Virus record (IMG/VR): IMGVR_UViG_3300037421_000101 | Span: 1 to 30,713 of that record | Length of the DNA stretch: 30,713 nt | Source of the DNA: a virus | Strand: one strand, 5' to 3' | Shown: one piece after another, positions 1-7,967 of the stretch | Layout: each line of letters starts with the position of its first letter | Numbering within the stretch: position 1 is the stretch's first letter | Made by a program: the position numbers and the translations under genes | The notes under the pieces: model-generated | The model's database searches: none | What the model saw: the letters and a program-made list of their open reading frames with translations, nothing else | What the model was told of the DNA's origin: nothing

Positions 1-60
1 TTGAACCAGAGCCGCTGCCGGATCAGCGGCTTCCACGTCCGCCGCCTCACGGCCGGCGGC
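1..60. terminator. paired inverted repeats between convergent genes
   Basis: Two hairpins are visible: AGCCGCTG (10-17) with CAGCGGCT (24-31), loop 6, and GCCGCC (41-46) with GGCGGC (55-60), loop 8. They lie just past the end of a leftward gene that stops at 61 and before whatever tail gene lies left of the window. A bidirectional terminator is a reasonable inference. No U-tract follows either stem, so this is uncertain. Confidence 0.35.
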
Positions 61-225
61 TCAGGACCAGTTGTCATCGCGGCAGAACCAGAGCGCCAGG
101 ATGCCCACCGGCCCGGCGAGCAGGCCGATGAACGCCCCGTCCGTCGCGTGGCGTGACCGGGCGCCGATGAAAGCCCCGGCAATGCCGCAGCTGACGGACA
201 GGACGGCGATAGCGGCGACGATCAT
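61..225 (-). CDS. small two-segment membrane protein
   Basis: The predicted protein has 54 residues and is almost entirely hydrophobic, with two likely membrane spans (about residues 2-20 and 30-47) and a charged tail (CRDDNWS). I chose the ATG at 225 rather than a longer upstream start because AAAGGGGG lies 7 bases before it. The gene is antisense to the flanking tail genes, so it is probably a separately expressed accessory gene (moron). The family is not recognised; a function in superinfection exclusion or membrane modulation would be speculation. Confidence 0.55.
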   Translation of the reverse strand: MIVAAIAVLSVSCGIAGAFIGARSRHATDGAFIGLLAGPVGILALWFCRDDNWS

Positions 226-277
226 TTGCGTGCCCCCTTTGCCTGAAGAATAACGCAGGAACGCGAGAGGATCCCGT

Positions 278-631
278 TTGATCATCCACTATGACGGCCA
301 GGACTACCCGTTCACCCTTGACGACGTGACGGTGAAGCAGGCCCTGAAGATCGAGAAGTTCATGGGCTGCTCGTTCGCCGACTGGGGGAAGAAGCTGCAG
401 GACGGCGGCGACCTGCGCGCCCGGCAGGCCCTCGGCTGGCTGATCCTGCACCAGGGCCGCGACGTGCCGATCGAGGACACCGACTTCAAGCTGGTCGCGC
501 TGGGCGAGGCCCTCGACGCGGCGTTCACGGCGGAAGCGGCCGCTGAGGCGGAGACCGCCGGCCCGGTCCCTACCGCCGCCGTCTCGAACGGCCAGATACC
601 GGCGGCGGCGGTCTCATCCCAGGAGAGCTAG
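278..631 (+). CDS. tail assembly chaperone (gpG-like, unshifted product)
   Basis: The protein has 117 residues. It has a folded N-terminal part (residues 1-85, starting MIIHYDGQDYPFTLDDVTVK) and an Ala/Glu-rich low-complexity end. Size, composition and position directly before the tape measure region match the short chaperone of siphoviruses, which binds the tape measure protein during tail assembly. The start appears to be TTG at 278, with GAGAGG 7 bases upstream. Reading continues in the -1 frame without a stop from 547 to 810, as expected for the longer G-T form. Identification rests on synteny and the frameshift rather than a diagnostic motif. Confidence 0.65.
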   Translation: MIIHYDGQDYPFTLDDVTVKQALKIEKFMGCSFADWGKKLQDGGDLRARQALGWLILHQGRDVPIEDTDFKLVALGEALDAAFTAEAAAEAETAGPVPTAAVSNGQIPAAAVSSQES

Positions 632-810
632 CGGCGATCCTCGGCCGGGACCTGGCGGCGACCCGCGCCCGGCACCTGTTCGACCTGGCGAACCTCTGCT
701 CCGTCCAGCCCCCGGACACCTACGTCCTGACGGTGTCGGATTTCGGGCAGCTGATCTCCGGCATCAGGGCGTACCGGGCCGCGCAGCGGTCATCGGTCCC
801 GCAAGCGTGA
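547..810 (+). CDS. tail assembly chaperone extension in -1 frame (gpT-like)
   Basis: From 547 to the TGA at 808-810 the -1 frame relative to the preceding gene is open. It encodes a convincing, well-folded segment (ILGRDLAATRARHLFDLANL and on) with no ATG, GTG or TTG before about 730. In siphoviruses the tail chaperone is made in two forms by a programmed -1 shift, and this layout fits that. I see no classical XXXYYYZ heptamer in the overlap (547-631); the C-rich run at 560-571 and the GGC repeats at 601-612 are candidate slip regions. An AGGAG at 621-625 could stimulate slipping. A sequencing frameshift cannot be excluded. Confidence 0.55.
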   Translation, partial: GGDRRPGPYRRRLERPDTGGGGLIPGELAAILGRDLAATRARHLFDLANLCSVQPPDTYVLTVSDFGQLISGIRAYRAAQRSSVPQA

Positions 811-822
811 AAGGGAGGCGCC

Positions 823-1314
823 GTGCCGATCGAGGGACCGGGACGCGAGCAGCTGCGCACGCTGGCGGCACGCCTGAAAGAAGCAGGCGCTGAGGGGCAG
901 GGTTTCCGCCGGGAACTGATAAGGCAGCTCGGCGAGGCCGTGAAGCCGCTGGCCCGCGACATCGCCGACCCGGTGCGCCTCAAGCCGTACATGCCGGACC
1001 GGTACGCCGCGGTGCTGGGCGCTGACCTGTCCGTCGGCACGCAGCGGCTGCTCGCCGGCCCGTCGCCGCGCATATCCATCGTCGCGAAGGGCCGCATGCA
1101 CAGGCGGAAGGTAGCCCTGCTCGAGGACGGGTTCATCAACCACCCGGTGTTCGCCCGCGGCCCGCGCCGCAAGTGGGACTGGGAGAACAGGCAGACGGGC
1201 GGCATGAAGCCGGGCTGGTTCAGCGACCCGTGCGAGAAGGCGGCACCGGACATCCGCGAGCACGTGGCCGAGGCGATGGCCGAGACGGACAGGAAGATCA
1301 CCGGTGGCCGCTAA
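823..1314 (+). CDS. HK97 gp10-like / tail completion protein
   Basis: The protein has 163 residues and starts at GTG 823 behind AGGGAGG. The N-terminal helix (REQLRTLAARLKEAG), the basic middle and the ending GFINHPVFARG...GWFSDP resemble gp10-type neck or minor tail proteins of actinophages. There the HPVFG-like and PGWF motifs precede a terminal helix (CEKAAPDIREHVAEAM). In lambda-like order such a protein precedes the major tail protein; here it lies between the chaperone and the tape measure, which is a little unusual. The stop overlaps the next start by 11 bases, implying coupled translation. The assignment is by resemblance and context. Confidence 0.5.
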   Translation: MPIEGPGREQLRTLAARLKEAGAEGQGFRRELIRQLGEAVKPLARDIADPVRLKPYMPDRYAAVLGADLSVGTQRLLAGPSPRISIVAKGRMHRRKVALLEDGFINHPVFARGPRRKWDWENRQTGGMKPGWFSDPCEKAAPDIREHVAEAMAETDRKITGGR

Positions 1315-4300
1315 CGAGAGCCTGCGCTTCGACATCACGGCCAACGACCGTGCGTCTGACGCGTTCTCGAAGTTCGGCCGGTCCGTCTCCGATGTGTCCG
1401 CCAAGATGGACGGCGCCACCGCACGGTCGATTTTCCTCGACGACGCGCTCAAGCGCCAGGCGGAGACGGCGAAGCGCAGCACGGACGCGACGCTGAAGCT
1501 GGCGGCGTCCGACAAGATCCTGGACGAGGTTGAGCGCAGGCTGGCCGACGGCGCGCTCGAGGCCGAGTTCGCGCTGAAGCGGGAAGCCGACGCGAAGAAG
1601 AAGTCGGGCGACGCCGCGGTGACGGCGGCGGCGAAGAACAAGACGTTCGCCGACTCGCTCAGCAACATCGCGAACAAGACCAGGAGCGGCGGCGGCCCGG
1701 CGTGGCTGGGCCCGGCGCTGCTGGCGGCCGGGCCGCTGTCCAGCGTGGCCGGGGTGGCTGCGGGCGCGACCCTGGGAATCGCCGGGGCGGCCGTCGCCGG
1801 GGCAGGCGCGCTGGCGGCGTTCGGGGCGGTCGCCAAGCCGGTCCTCGCCGATGCGCTCAAGGCATCGCAGGCCGTGAACACCGCGCAGAACAACTACAAC
1901 GTCGCCATCGCCGCCGGCACGAAGCAGGCGGTCGCGTACAAGGCCGAGCAGATCGCGATCGGCAAGGCGTACGCGGAACTGTCCCCGCAGCAGATCGCCC
2001 TGAGCAAGCAGCTCGGGAGCATGGCGGACGCGTGGGACAACCTGAAGGCGGCGGAGACGCCGGTGGTGGCGGGGGCGCTGCAGCCGTGGCTGAAGTCCGT
2101 CACTGACCTGACCGGCAAACTGGCCCCGATCATCGCCAAGGTGTCCCCGGTGATCAGGGATCTCGGCACCCAGTTCGATCACCTGGTCAACTCCGCGGCG
2201 TTCAAGGGGTTCCGCGATTTCGTCGCGAACACCGGCTCGAAAGTAGTCGGCGCGGTCGGCAGCACGCTGATCGACTTCGTGAAAGCGCTGATGATCCTGC
2301 TGCCGAAGTTCAACCCGCTGATCATGACGATGACCGGCGGGATAGCGGCGCTCGGCCCGGCGGTGCTGAAGTGGGCGTCGTCGAAGAAGACCGCCGATGA
2401 CATCACGAAATTCATGGACTGGTTCCACGCGAACGGCCCGGCCGTCGGGCACCTCCTGGCGAGCATCGGCGGGGCGCTGAAGGCGCTGGCGCCCGGCCTC
2501 GGTCCCGCGTCGATCACGGAGCTGAACATTATCTCCGGGTTCTTCGGGCTCATCGCGAAGCTGCCGGCGGCGGTGGCGAAGCCGCTGCTCGAGGTGGCCG
2601 GGGCGCTGCTGATCCTGAACAAGCTCGGCGTCATCTCCGTCGGGGTGAAGATTGTCGGCGCGGCAGCCAAGTGGCTGACTGGCGGAGTGGCGGAGCTGGG
2701 CGGCGGGGCAGCCGCGGGCGCTGAGATCCGGGCTGCCATGGTCAGCGGCGGGGTAGCTGCCGGTGCTGAGATCCGGGCTGCCATGGCTGGCGGGGCGGCA
2801 GCCGACGGCGCGGCAGTCGGGGGCGGCGAAGCGGTGGCGATGAAGGGGGCAGCCCCTGCTATCGGCACGCTGATCGGGCTGGCTGTCGCCGCTCAGGTCG
2901 GCGGCTTCCTGGCGTACAGGCAGTTCAGCAACCTGTTCAGCTCAGGCGTGAAGGGCTCCAGCGCTGCCGGCCAGTTCGGCAGTTCCGGGCAGTCGGCTCC
3001 GCTCGGTGCCGTACTCGCCGGGACCGGGACCAATACGGCAGCGAAGCTGACAGCAGATCTCGCACCCGCGAATGCCCTGCTCAAGAGCCTGGGCTATAGC
3101 CAGTATGCGATCGGCCTGATTAACAAGGCCATACTCAAGCCGGGGTCGGATGTCGGCAAGGTGGACGCGCTGATCTACCAGCTGGGCGGCACCCAGGCGG
3201 ACATACTCGCGGTCAACAAGCTGATAGTGAAGCCAGGCAGTGACGCCGTCAATATCGACAGCCTGCTGAAGAAGATCGGCCTGACCCCGCCGCAGATAGC
3301 CAGCGTCAACAAGCTGAAACTGAAGCCCGGCGACGACCAGTCCAACGTGGACGCGATGCTGAAGAAGATCGGCCTGACCCCGCCGCAGATAGCCAGCGTC
3401 AACAGGATGATCCTGAAGCCGCATTCCGACACGAGTCCGGTTTCTGCACTGCAGCGGGCCATTGACAGCCTGCACGGGAAGACCGTCAACGTCCTCATGC
3501 ACGCGGCTGGCAGCGGCAGCATTTACTTCAACGAGACCACCGGGGTCGGCGGCTCCGTTACGGGCGGCCTGAAGTTCATGGCCCGCGGCGGCACGGGGCC
3601 GGCGCTCGCGGTTGTCGGCGAGCAGGGCCCGGAGCTGGTCTCGCTGCCCCCGGGGGCGCGCGTCTACTCCCACGGCCAGTCGGCCGCCATGATCCCCGGC
3701 ATTCCCGGTTTCGCGGCCGGCGGCTACGTGCCCAACTACGCCGGCGCGGTGAACTGGATGGGCGGCAGCGAGTACGGCTTCGGCAAGTCAGTCGAGAACA
3801 GCTACGCCGTCAGGCTGATCGCGCAGCTGAAGGCCGCGGTGCAAAAGGCGGCGACCGCGGTGAATACGGGCGGCGTGTATCTCGGTCCCGGCAGCGGGAA
3901 CTACGCGGCGGACATCACCACGGTGCTGAGGCAGCTGGGCCTGCCGCTATCCCTGGTCGGCAACTGGCTCACCCAGATCCAGACTGAGTCCGGCGGCAAC
4001 CTGGGCGCGGTCAACCGGACCGACAGTAACTGGCTGGCCGGCCATCCGTCGGTCGGGCTGCTCCAGCTCATCCCGTCCACGTTCGCCGCCTTCGCCGGGC
4101 CGTACCGGAACACCCCGCCGCTGGTCAACTACGGCGGCGGGACGGTATCGGAAAACCCGATGGCGCAGATCTACGCAGCCATCCGCTATGCGGCGACCAG
4201 GTATGACGGCGCCGCGATGGCCAGCGTGATCGGCCACGGCCACGGCTACGACCAGGGCGGCTACCTGCCGCCGGGCCTGTCGCTGGCCTGGAACGGCACC

Positions 4301-4468
4301 GGGCGACCGGAGCCCGTCGGGCCTGCGGCCGGCAGCACCTACAACATCACGGTGAACGTGCCGCCGACGGTCAACCCGAAGGACGCCGGCCGCCAGGTCG
4401 CCGCGCTGCTCGGCGCGCACATCAAGAGCGGCGGCCGGATCTACCCGGCCGGGGTGACGCCGAGGTGA
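1304..4468 (+). CDS. tape measure protein with C-terminal lytic transglycosylase domain
   Basis: The protein has 1054 residues and starts at GTG 1304 (AGGAAG upstream), overlapping the previous gene. The N-terminus is Ala/Lys-rich and helical. A long hydrophobic Gly/Ala stretch follows (about residues 130-190), typical of tape measure proteins that set tail length and insert into the host membrane. Residues 592-715 hold four 31-residue repeats. Around residue 895 an SLT-type lysozyme domain is visible (TQIQTESGGN, SVGLLQLIPSTF), with the Glu of ESGG as likely catalytic residue, so the protein may open peptidoglycan during DNA entry. By the usual rule of about 1.5 angstrom per residue the tail would be roughly 150 nm. 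The gene ends in GTGA, overlapping the next start. Confidence 0.93.
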   Translation: MAANESLRFDITANDRASDAFSKFGRSVSDVSAKMDGATARSIFLDDALKRQAETAKRSTDATLKLAASDKILDEVERRLADGALEAEFALKREADAKKKSGDAAVTAAAKNKTFADSLSNIANKTRSGGGPAWLGPALLAAGPLSSVAGVAAGATLGIAGAAVAGAGALAAFGAVAKPVLADALKASQAVNTAQNNYNVAIAAGTKQAVAYKAEQIAIGKAYAELSPQQIALSKQLGSMADAWDNLKAAETPVVAGALQPWLKSVTDLTGKLAPIIAKVSPVIRDLGTQFDHLVNSAAFKGFRDFVANTGSKVVGAVGSTLIDFVKALMILLPKFNPLIMTMTGGIAALGPAVLKWASSKKTADDITKFMDWFHANGPAVGHLLASIGGALKALAPGLGPASITELNIISGFFGLIAKLPAAVAKPLLEVAGALLILNKLGVISVGVKIVGAAAKWLTGGVAELGGGAAAGAEIRAAMVSGGVAAGAEIRAAMAGGAAADGAAVGGGEAVAMKGAAPAIGTLIGLAVAAQVGGFLAYRQFSNLFSSGVKGSSAAGQFGSSGQSAPLGAVLAGTGTNTAAKLTADLAPANALLKSLGYSQYAIGLINKAILKPGSDVGKVDALIYQLGGTQADILAVNKLIVKPGSDAVNIDSLLKKIGLTPPQIASVNKLKLKPGDDQSNVDAMLKKIGLTPPQIASVNRMILKPHSDTSPVSALQRAIDSLHGKTVNVLMHAAGSGSIYFNETTGVGGSVTGGLKFMARGGTGPALAVVGEQGPELVSLPPGARVYSHGQSAAMIPGIPGFAAGGYVPNYAGAVNWMGGSEYGFGKSVENSYAVRLIAQLKAAVQKAATAVNTGGVYLGPGSGNYAADITTVLRQLGLPLSLVGNWLTQIQTESGGNLGAVNRTDSNWLAGHPSVGLLQLIPSTFAAFAGPYRNTPPLVNYGGGTVSENPMAQIYAAIRYAATRYDGAAMASVIGHGHGYDQGGYLPPGLSLAWNGTGRPEPVGPAAGSTYNITVNVPPTVNPKDAGRQVAALLGAHIKSGGRIYPAGVTPR
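3077..3448 (+). repeat. four 31-codon repeats inside the tape measure gene
   Basis: Four tandem 93-base units encode LLKSLGYSQYA..., LIYQLGGTQAD..., LLKKIGLTPPQ... and MLKKIGLTPPQ..., each ending near a KPxSD/KPGDD motif. Units 3 and 4 share an exact 47-base match (3265-3311 and 3358-3404), so the last duplication is recent. Units 1 and 2 have diverged. Changes in repeat number could alter tail length in 31-residue steps. Confidence 0.85.
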
Positions 4469-5796
4469 CCAGCCCGCTGCCGGTGCTGCCGCAGATCATC
4501 GTCGAGGCGGCCATCCAGCCCGACACCCCGACGCAGACCAGCACCACACTGATCCTGAACGACGCCGTCCACGGGAAGCTGGACACCGGCACCCTCGGCA
4601 CCGCGATCACCTGGGCGAACATCTCGCCGCAGGTCATCTCCTTCACCGTCACGAGGCCGAGCACCCGGCTGCTGGGACCGCTGTGGAACTACCAGGCGGC
4701 CACCGCGTCGATCCTGCTGGACAACTCCGACGGCCGCTTCGACCCGGACAACCTCGCGGGCCCGTACGTGCTGGCCGGCGTCTCGCAGCTGGCCGCGATG
4801 GTGCCGGTACGGATCCGCGCCGTGTTCGCCCCGGTGACGTACCCGCTGTACTCGGGGTTCGCCGACGGGTGGCTGCCCGGCACCGTCACCTACGAGGGCG
4901 GCTACGCCGAGATCACCCTCCCGGCGACCGACGCGTTCAAGGTGCTGGCCGGGATCTTCCTGCCGGCGGTGACCATCGAGGGTGTCGGGGCGGCCACCGG
5001 CACCCGGATGGCCGACATCCTCAGCCGTGTCGGCTGGTACACCTCCGGGGAACGCCGCGTCATCTCCGCCGGGAACAGCACCCTGCAGGGCACCACGCTG
5101 GGCGACACGGCGCTGAACCTGATGCAGATCGCCGCCGACAGCGAGATCGGGCAGCTGTACGTGAACGGGTCCGGCGCGATCGTGTTCCGGGCGCGCCACG
5201 ACCTGCTCACCGACACCCGCAGCAACACGCCGCAGGCGGTGTTCGGGGACCTGCCCGGCACGGTGCAGTCCGCGGGCACCGAGCTCGCCTACGCGGCGCC
5301 GGGGCGCGCGAGCGATGACACGACGATCGGCAACGACATCCAGGCCACGCGCGTGGGCGGGACGCTGCAGGAAGTGCAGAACGCGGCGTCGATCGCGAAA
5401 TACCTGTTCCCCCGCACCTACGCCCGCAGTGACCTGATCCTGCAGAACGACTCCGACGCGCTGAACTGGGCGCAGTGGGTGCTGTACATCGCCGCGACGG
5501 GCGAGGACCGGTTCGAGACCCTCGCCGTCGACCCGGCCGCCGACCCGTTCAACCTGTGGCCGCAGGTGCTGGGCCGGGAGATCGGCGACCGCATCCAGAT
5601 ATGGCAGCGGCCAGCGTCCGTCGCGACGCCGGTATCGAAGGATTGTTTTATAACCGGCATCACCCACACCTGGGACTCGGTGAGCTCAGCGTGGCTCACC
5701 ACATGGACGCTGCAGGACGCCTCGAAGTACGGGTCATTCCTCACCCTCAACAACCCCACGCTCGGGAAGCTCAACTCAAACGCGCTGACGTTCTAG
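4465..5796 (+). CDS. minor tail / baseplate protein
   Basis: The protein has 443 residues and starts at GTG 4465 within a GTGA overlap with the tape measure gene. It contains many beta-strand-like segments and phrases typical of the first minor tail protein after the tape measure in actinophages (DNAVHGKLDTGTLG, ILLDNSDGRFDPDNLAGPY, YSGFADGWLP). That position normally holds a distal tail (Dit) or hub protein that joins tube and adsorption device. The C-terminal part (ITHTWDSVSSAWLTTWTLQD) also fits tail hub folds. Only small proteins follow, so the adsorption apparatus looks compact. The stop overlaps the opposing gene by 4 bases. Confidence 0.75.
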   Translation: MTSPLPVLPQIIVEAAIQPDTPTQTSTTLILNDAVHGKLDTGTLGTAITWANISPQVISFTVTRPSTRLLGPLWNYQAATASILLDNSDGRFDPDNLAGPYVLAGVSQLAAMVPVRIRAVFAPVTYPLYSGFADGWLPGTVTYEGGYAEITLPATDAFKVLAGIFLPAVTIEGVGAATGTRMADILSRVGWYTSGERRVISAGNSTLQGTTLGDTALNLMQIAADSEIGQLYVNGSGAIVFRARHDLLTDTRSNTPQAVFGDLPGTVQSAGTELAYAAPGRASDDTTIGNDIQATRVGGTLQEVQNAASIAKYLFPRTYARSDLILQNDSDALNWAQWVLYIAATGEDRFETLAVDPAADPFNLWPQVLGREIGDRIQIWQRPASVATPVSKDCFITGITHTWDSVSSAWLTTWTLQDASKYGSFLTLNNPTLGKLNSNALTF

Positions 5797-6092
5797 GGCT
5801 TCCACTCCTGGCGGTAGTCCGGGTGGTCGCTCCAGACCGTGGCGAGGTCCAGGACGCAGGACTCCCACATGTCTGCGTGGTCCGGGCCGCCCCACCGGCT
5901 GTCGAGGATCGCCCGCTTGGCCGCGACCTCCCGCAGCACCCGCGCCGGGTAGTAGCAGTCGCACCAAGACGTGTCGAAGTCGCCATCGCGGTCGACCGAA
6001 CTGCACGTGCGCGGCAGGTGAACCTCGTCCGCCCCGGCCTCGTCCTCGTCCAGCCGCGCCTTCACGAACGCGATCAGGTCATCCATCCGCAC
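5793..6092 (-). CDS. DUF6221 family protein
   Basis: The protein has 99 residues and belongs to a family of small actinobacterial proteins recognisable by MDDLIAFVKARLDEDE near the N-terminus and a conserved C-terminal VLDLATVWSDHPDYRQEW. Function is unknown. The start is GTG at 6092, or ATG at 6086. It is the only leftward gene between rightward tail genes, which suggests independent expression. Its last part (5814-5856) is repeated almost exactly at 17450-17492, beyond the integrase, so a second copy once existed or was captured there. Confidence is high for the family and none for function. Confidence 0.8.
   Translation of the reverse strand: MRMDDLIAFVKARLDEDEAGADEVHLPRTCSSVDRDGDFDTSWCDCYYPARVLREVAAKRAILDSRWGGPDHADMWESCVLDLATVWSDHPDYRQEWKP
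5814..5856 (+). repeat. 43-bp repeat, copy 1 (in DUF6221 gene)
   Basis: This segment matches 17450-17492 at 41 of 43 positions in the same orientation. It encodes the C-terminal LDLATVWSDHPDY part of the DUF6221 protein on the minus strand. The two copies are about 11.6 kb apart and bracket the lysis region and the whole leftward cassette. Confidence 0.9.
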
Positions 6093-6124
6093 ATCATCTC
6101 ACCAGCGTCCGCGAGGAGAACTGA

Positions 6125-6583
6125 ATGCCGATACCCACGTGGTCAGTTGGCCAGGTGCTTGCCGCTGCCGACGTGAACAGCTGGTTCGTGGATCTCGCCG
6201 CGTTCAAGGCCGCCAACACGGTCCGCAACAACGCCACCCAGACCGCCGACCCGGACCTGGTGGTCTCCCTCGCCGCCAGCGCCAGCTACGACGTCCGCTG
6301 CCAGCTGCTGTACACCGGCATCATCAACTGGTCGTTCACCGTCCCGGCCGCCAGCACGGGCAGTTACGGCGCCACCTACAACGTGGGCGGCACCGGCTAC
6401 ACCAGCGTCGCGAACGGCTGGACGACGACCGGCTCCAACGCCGCGGCGGCCGCCCAGCAGGTCATCATCGAAGGCTGCATCTTCACCAGCGTCACCGCCG
6501 CGAACCTCACCCTCATGTGGGCGACCAGCGGCAGCGCGACGCTCATCAACGGCTCGAAGCTGCTCTGCAAGCGGGTCGCCTGA
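6125..6583 (+). CDS. distal tail / fibre-like protein
   Basis: The protein has 152 residues with a strong site (GAGGAG, 6 bases before ATG 6125). It begins MPIPTWSVGQVLAAADVNSW, a motif seen at the start of many actinophage tail-tip proteins. It continues as Ser/Thr/Ala-rich beta structure (TGSYGATYNVGGTGYTS). No enzymatic motif is seen. It probably forms part of the tail tip or fibre together with the next gene. The DUF6221 gene lies head-to-head upstream, so the promoter or ribosome entry for the small tail genes must lie in 6093-6124 or upstream. Confidence 0.6.
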   Translation: MPIPTWSVGQVLAAADVNSWFVDLAAFKAANTVRNNATQTADPDLVVSLAASASYDVRCQLLYTGIINWSFTVPAASTGSYGATYNVGGTGYTSVANGWTTTGSNAAAAAQQVIIEGCIFTSVTAANLTLMWATSGSATLINGSKLLCKRVA

Positions 6584-6585
6584 CC

Positions 6586-6963
6586 ATGACGATGCTGTCG
6601 GCGCTGACCTCCGGGCAGGCGTTCATGTTCGTCGCGCAGGTCACCGCCATCGACGGCGCCGGGACGCACCTGTCCCTGTTCGGCCCCGCCGAGGCCGCCG
6701 GCGGAACCGCGCTGATGGACCCTAACGGGGTGCTGACCGGGCAGCTGACCACCGCGGCGTCCGCGATCCCCGTCACCGTCGTCACCCAGTTCACCGCCGT
6801 CTCCGCCGGGGACGTGCTCAGCAGCAACGCCAGCGGGGAGACGATGGTCGCGCGGACGGTCACCGTGCAGCCCGACGGCACCTACCTCTGGTCGCCTGCG
6901 CCGTCGGGCGGCGTCGTGTACAAGACGGACGGCTGGACGGTCATCGGTCACGTGAATCTCTAG
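6586..6963 (+). CDS. small tail-associated protein
   Basis: The protein has 125 residues; the ATG at 6586 lies 2 bases after the previous stop, and a second ATG at 6592 is possible. The sequence is rich in Thr, Val, Ala and Gly and looks like a beta-sandwich (VAQVTAIDGAGTHLSLFG, TVQPDGTYLWSPAPSGG). It ends in VIGHVNL. The family is not recognised. Position and composition suggest a tail tip or fibre subunit; this is inference from context. Confidence 0.5.
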   Translation: MTMLSALTSGQAFMFVAQVTAIDGAGTHLSLFGPAEAAGGTALMDPNGVLTGQLTTAASAIPVTVVTQFTAVSAGDVLSSNASGETMVARTVTVQPDGTYLWSPAPSGGVVYKTDGWTVIGHVNL

Positions 6964-6983
6964 CAGCCGGGGGGAAGGTGAGC

Positions 6984-7601
6984 GTGACGGCCGCTGACGA
7001 CCCCCGCGCGCCGGCCGACTGGCGGCCGGTACCCGACCCGACCACCCTGACGACCGAGCAGCTGCGGCGCGAGCTGTCAGCGCTGCGGGAGATCCTCACC
7101 GCCCGCCTCGACGGGATGGACCGGGCCACCTCCCTGCTGTCGGAAACCGTCAACCGCACCCCCACCGTCATCCAGACGGAGATCAGCCACGTCCGCGAGC
7201 TCGTGGAGGAGAAGTTCTCCAGCGTCGACCAGCGGTTCGACGAACGCGACGTCCGCACCGACCAGGCCGCCAAGGCGTCCAAGGAAGCCCTCGACGCCGC
7301 GCTGCTGGCCGCGAAGGAGCTGGTTTCCCAGCAGAACGAGGCCAACGCCGCCGCCGCCGACAAGGCCGAGCAGTCCACCATCAAGCAGATCGACCAGATA
7401 GGCATCCGCATCGACACGATGCAGAAGGCCCTCGACGACCGGCTGACCGAGCTGAAGGAGCGCATCGACCGGGGCGAGGGCTCCGACTCCGGCGCCGCGA
7501 CGCGCCGCACCGAGCAGCGCCTCGACCTGGGGCAGCTCGTCGCCGTGGCCGCGGTCATCGTCGCCATCGTGTCCGTCGTCCTGTACGCGCTCAAGAAGTG
7601 A
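6984..7601 (+). CDS. coiled-coil membrane protein
   Basis: Counted from GTG 6984 the protein has 205 residues; GTG 6978 is an alternative but sits almost on the GGGGAAGG binding site. Residues 20-175 are heptad-like coiled coil (EQLRRELSALREILTARL, VDQRFDERD). The last 25 residues form one membrane span (AVAAVIVAIVSVVLYAL) followed by KK, so the bulk faces one side with a short charged tail. Proteins of this shape often precede the holin in actinophages; a role in lysis or tail function is not established. It starts the lysis region here. Confidence 0.65.
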   Translation: MTAADDPRAPADWRPVPDPTTLTTEQLRRELSALREILTARLDGMDRATSLLSETVNRTPTVIQTEISHVRELVEEKFSSVDQRFDERDVRTDQAAKASKEALDAALLAAKELVSQQNEANAAAADKAEQSTIKQIDQIGIRIDTMQKALDDRLTELKERIDRGEGSDSGAATRRTEQRLDLGQLVAVAAVIVAIVSVVLYALKK

Positions 7602-7607
7602 GGCTTA

Positions 7608-7967
7608 ATGCCCGTCGAAACCAAGGTGAAGGCGTCCACGGCCGCCGCTGCCGTGTCGGGGATCGTGCTGTGGATCATCGGCCGGTACGCGTTCAAGGGC
7701 GGTGCCGTCCCCGACGTGGTGGCATCCTGGGTATACGTGGCCGTCCCCGCCGTGGTCACGTTCGGCGCGGGTTACCTCGCGAAGCACACGCCGCGGCCCG
7801 TGGCCGCCGCCGCGGGGCCGATCATCTCAGTGCAGGGAACGCTCACCGAAGCGCAGGTCGCTGAGATCAAGCGCCGGCTGGCCGCCGTGACGAATACCCC
7901 GGCGGAGAAGACCCTGATGCGTCCCGACGGGCCGGAGCCTCCCGCGGCGCCGGAACAGGAGGCATGA
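7608..7967 (+). CDS. holin-like protein
   Basis: The protein has 119 residues with two membrane spans near the N-terminus (about residues 13-30 and 38-58: AAVSGIVLWIIGRYAF and ASWVYVAVPAVVTFGAGYLA). A charged C-terminal part follows. This layout matches small actinophage holins that form membrane lesions to release or activate lysins. It follows the coiled-coil membrane protein and precedes secreted and lytic proteins. The stop shares ATGA with the next gene. Class II holin topology is inferred, not shown. Confidence 0.65.
   Translation: MPVETKVKASTAAAAVSGIVLWIIGRYAFKGGAVPDVVASWVYVAVPAVVTFGAGYLAKHTPRPVAAAAGPIISVQGTLTEAQVAEIKRRLAAVTNTPAEKTLMRPDGPEPPAAPEQEA

Noticed and set aside
1298-2452. 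Long open frame opposite the tape measure gene (384 codons, minus strand)
   Set aside because: It is Arg/Gly-rich, has no family pattern and mirrors the strong codon bias of the plus-strand gene; a shadow frame.
4441-5667. 408-codon minus-strand frame opposite the minor tail gene
   Set aside because: Composition is that of a high-GC antisense shadow, with no credible start site or motif.
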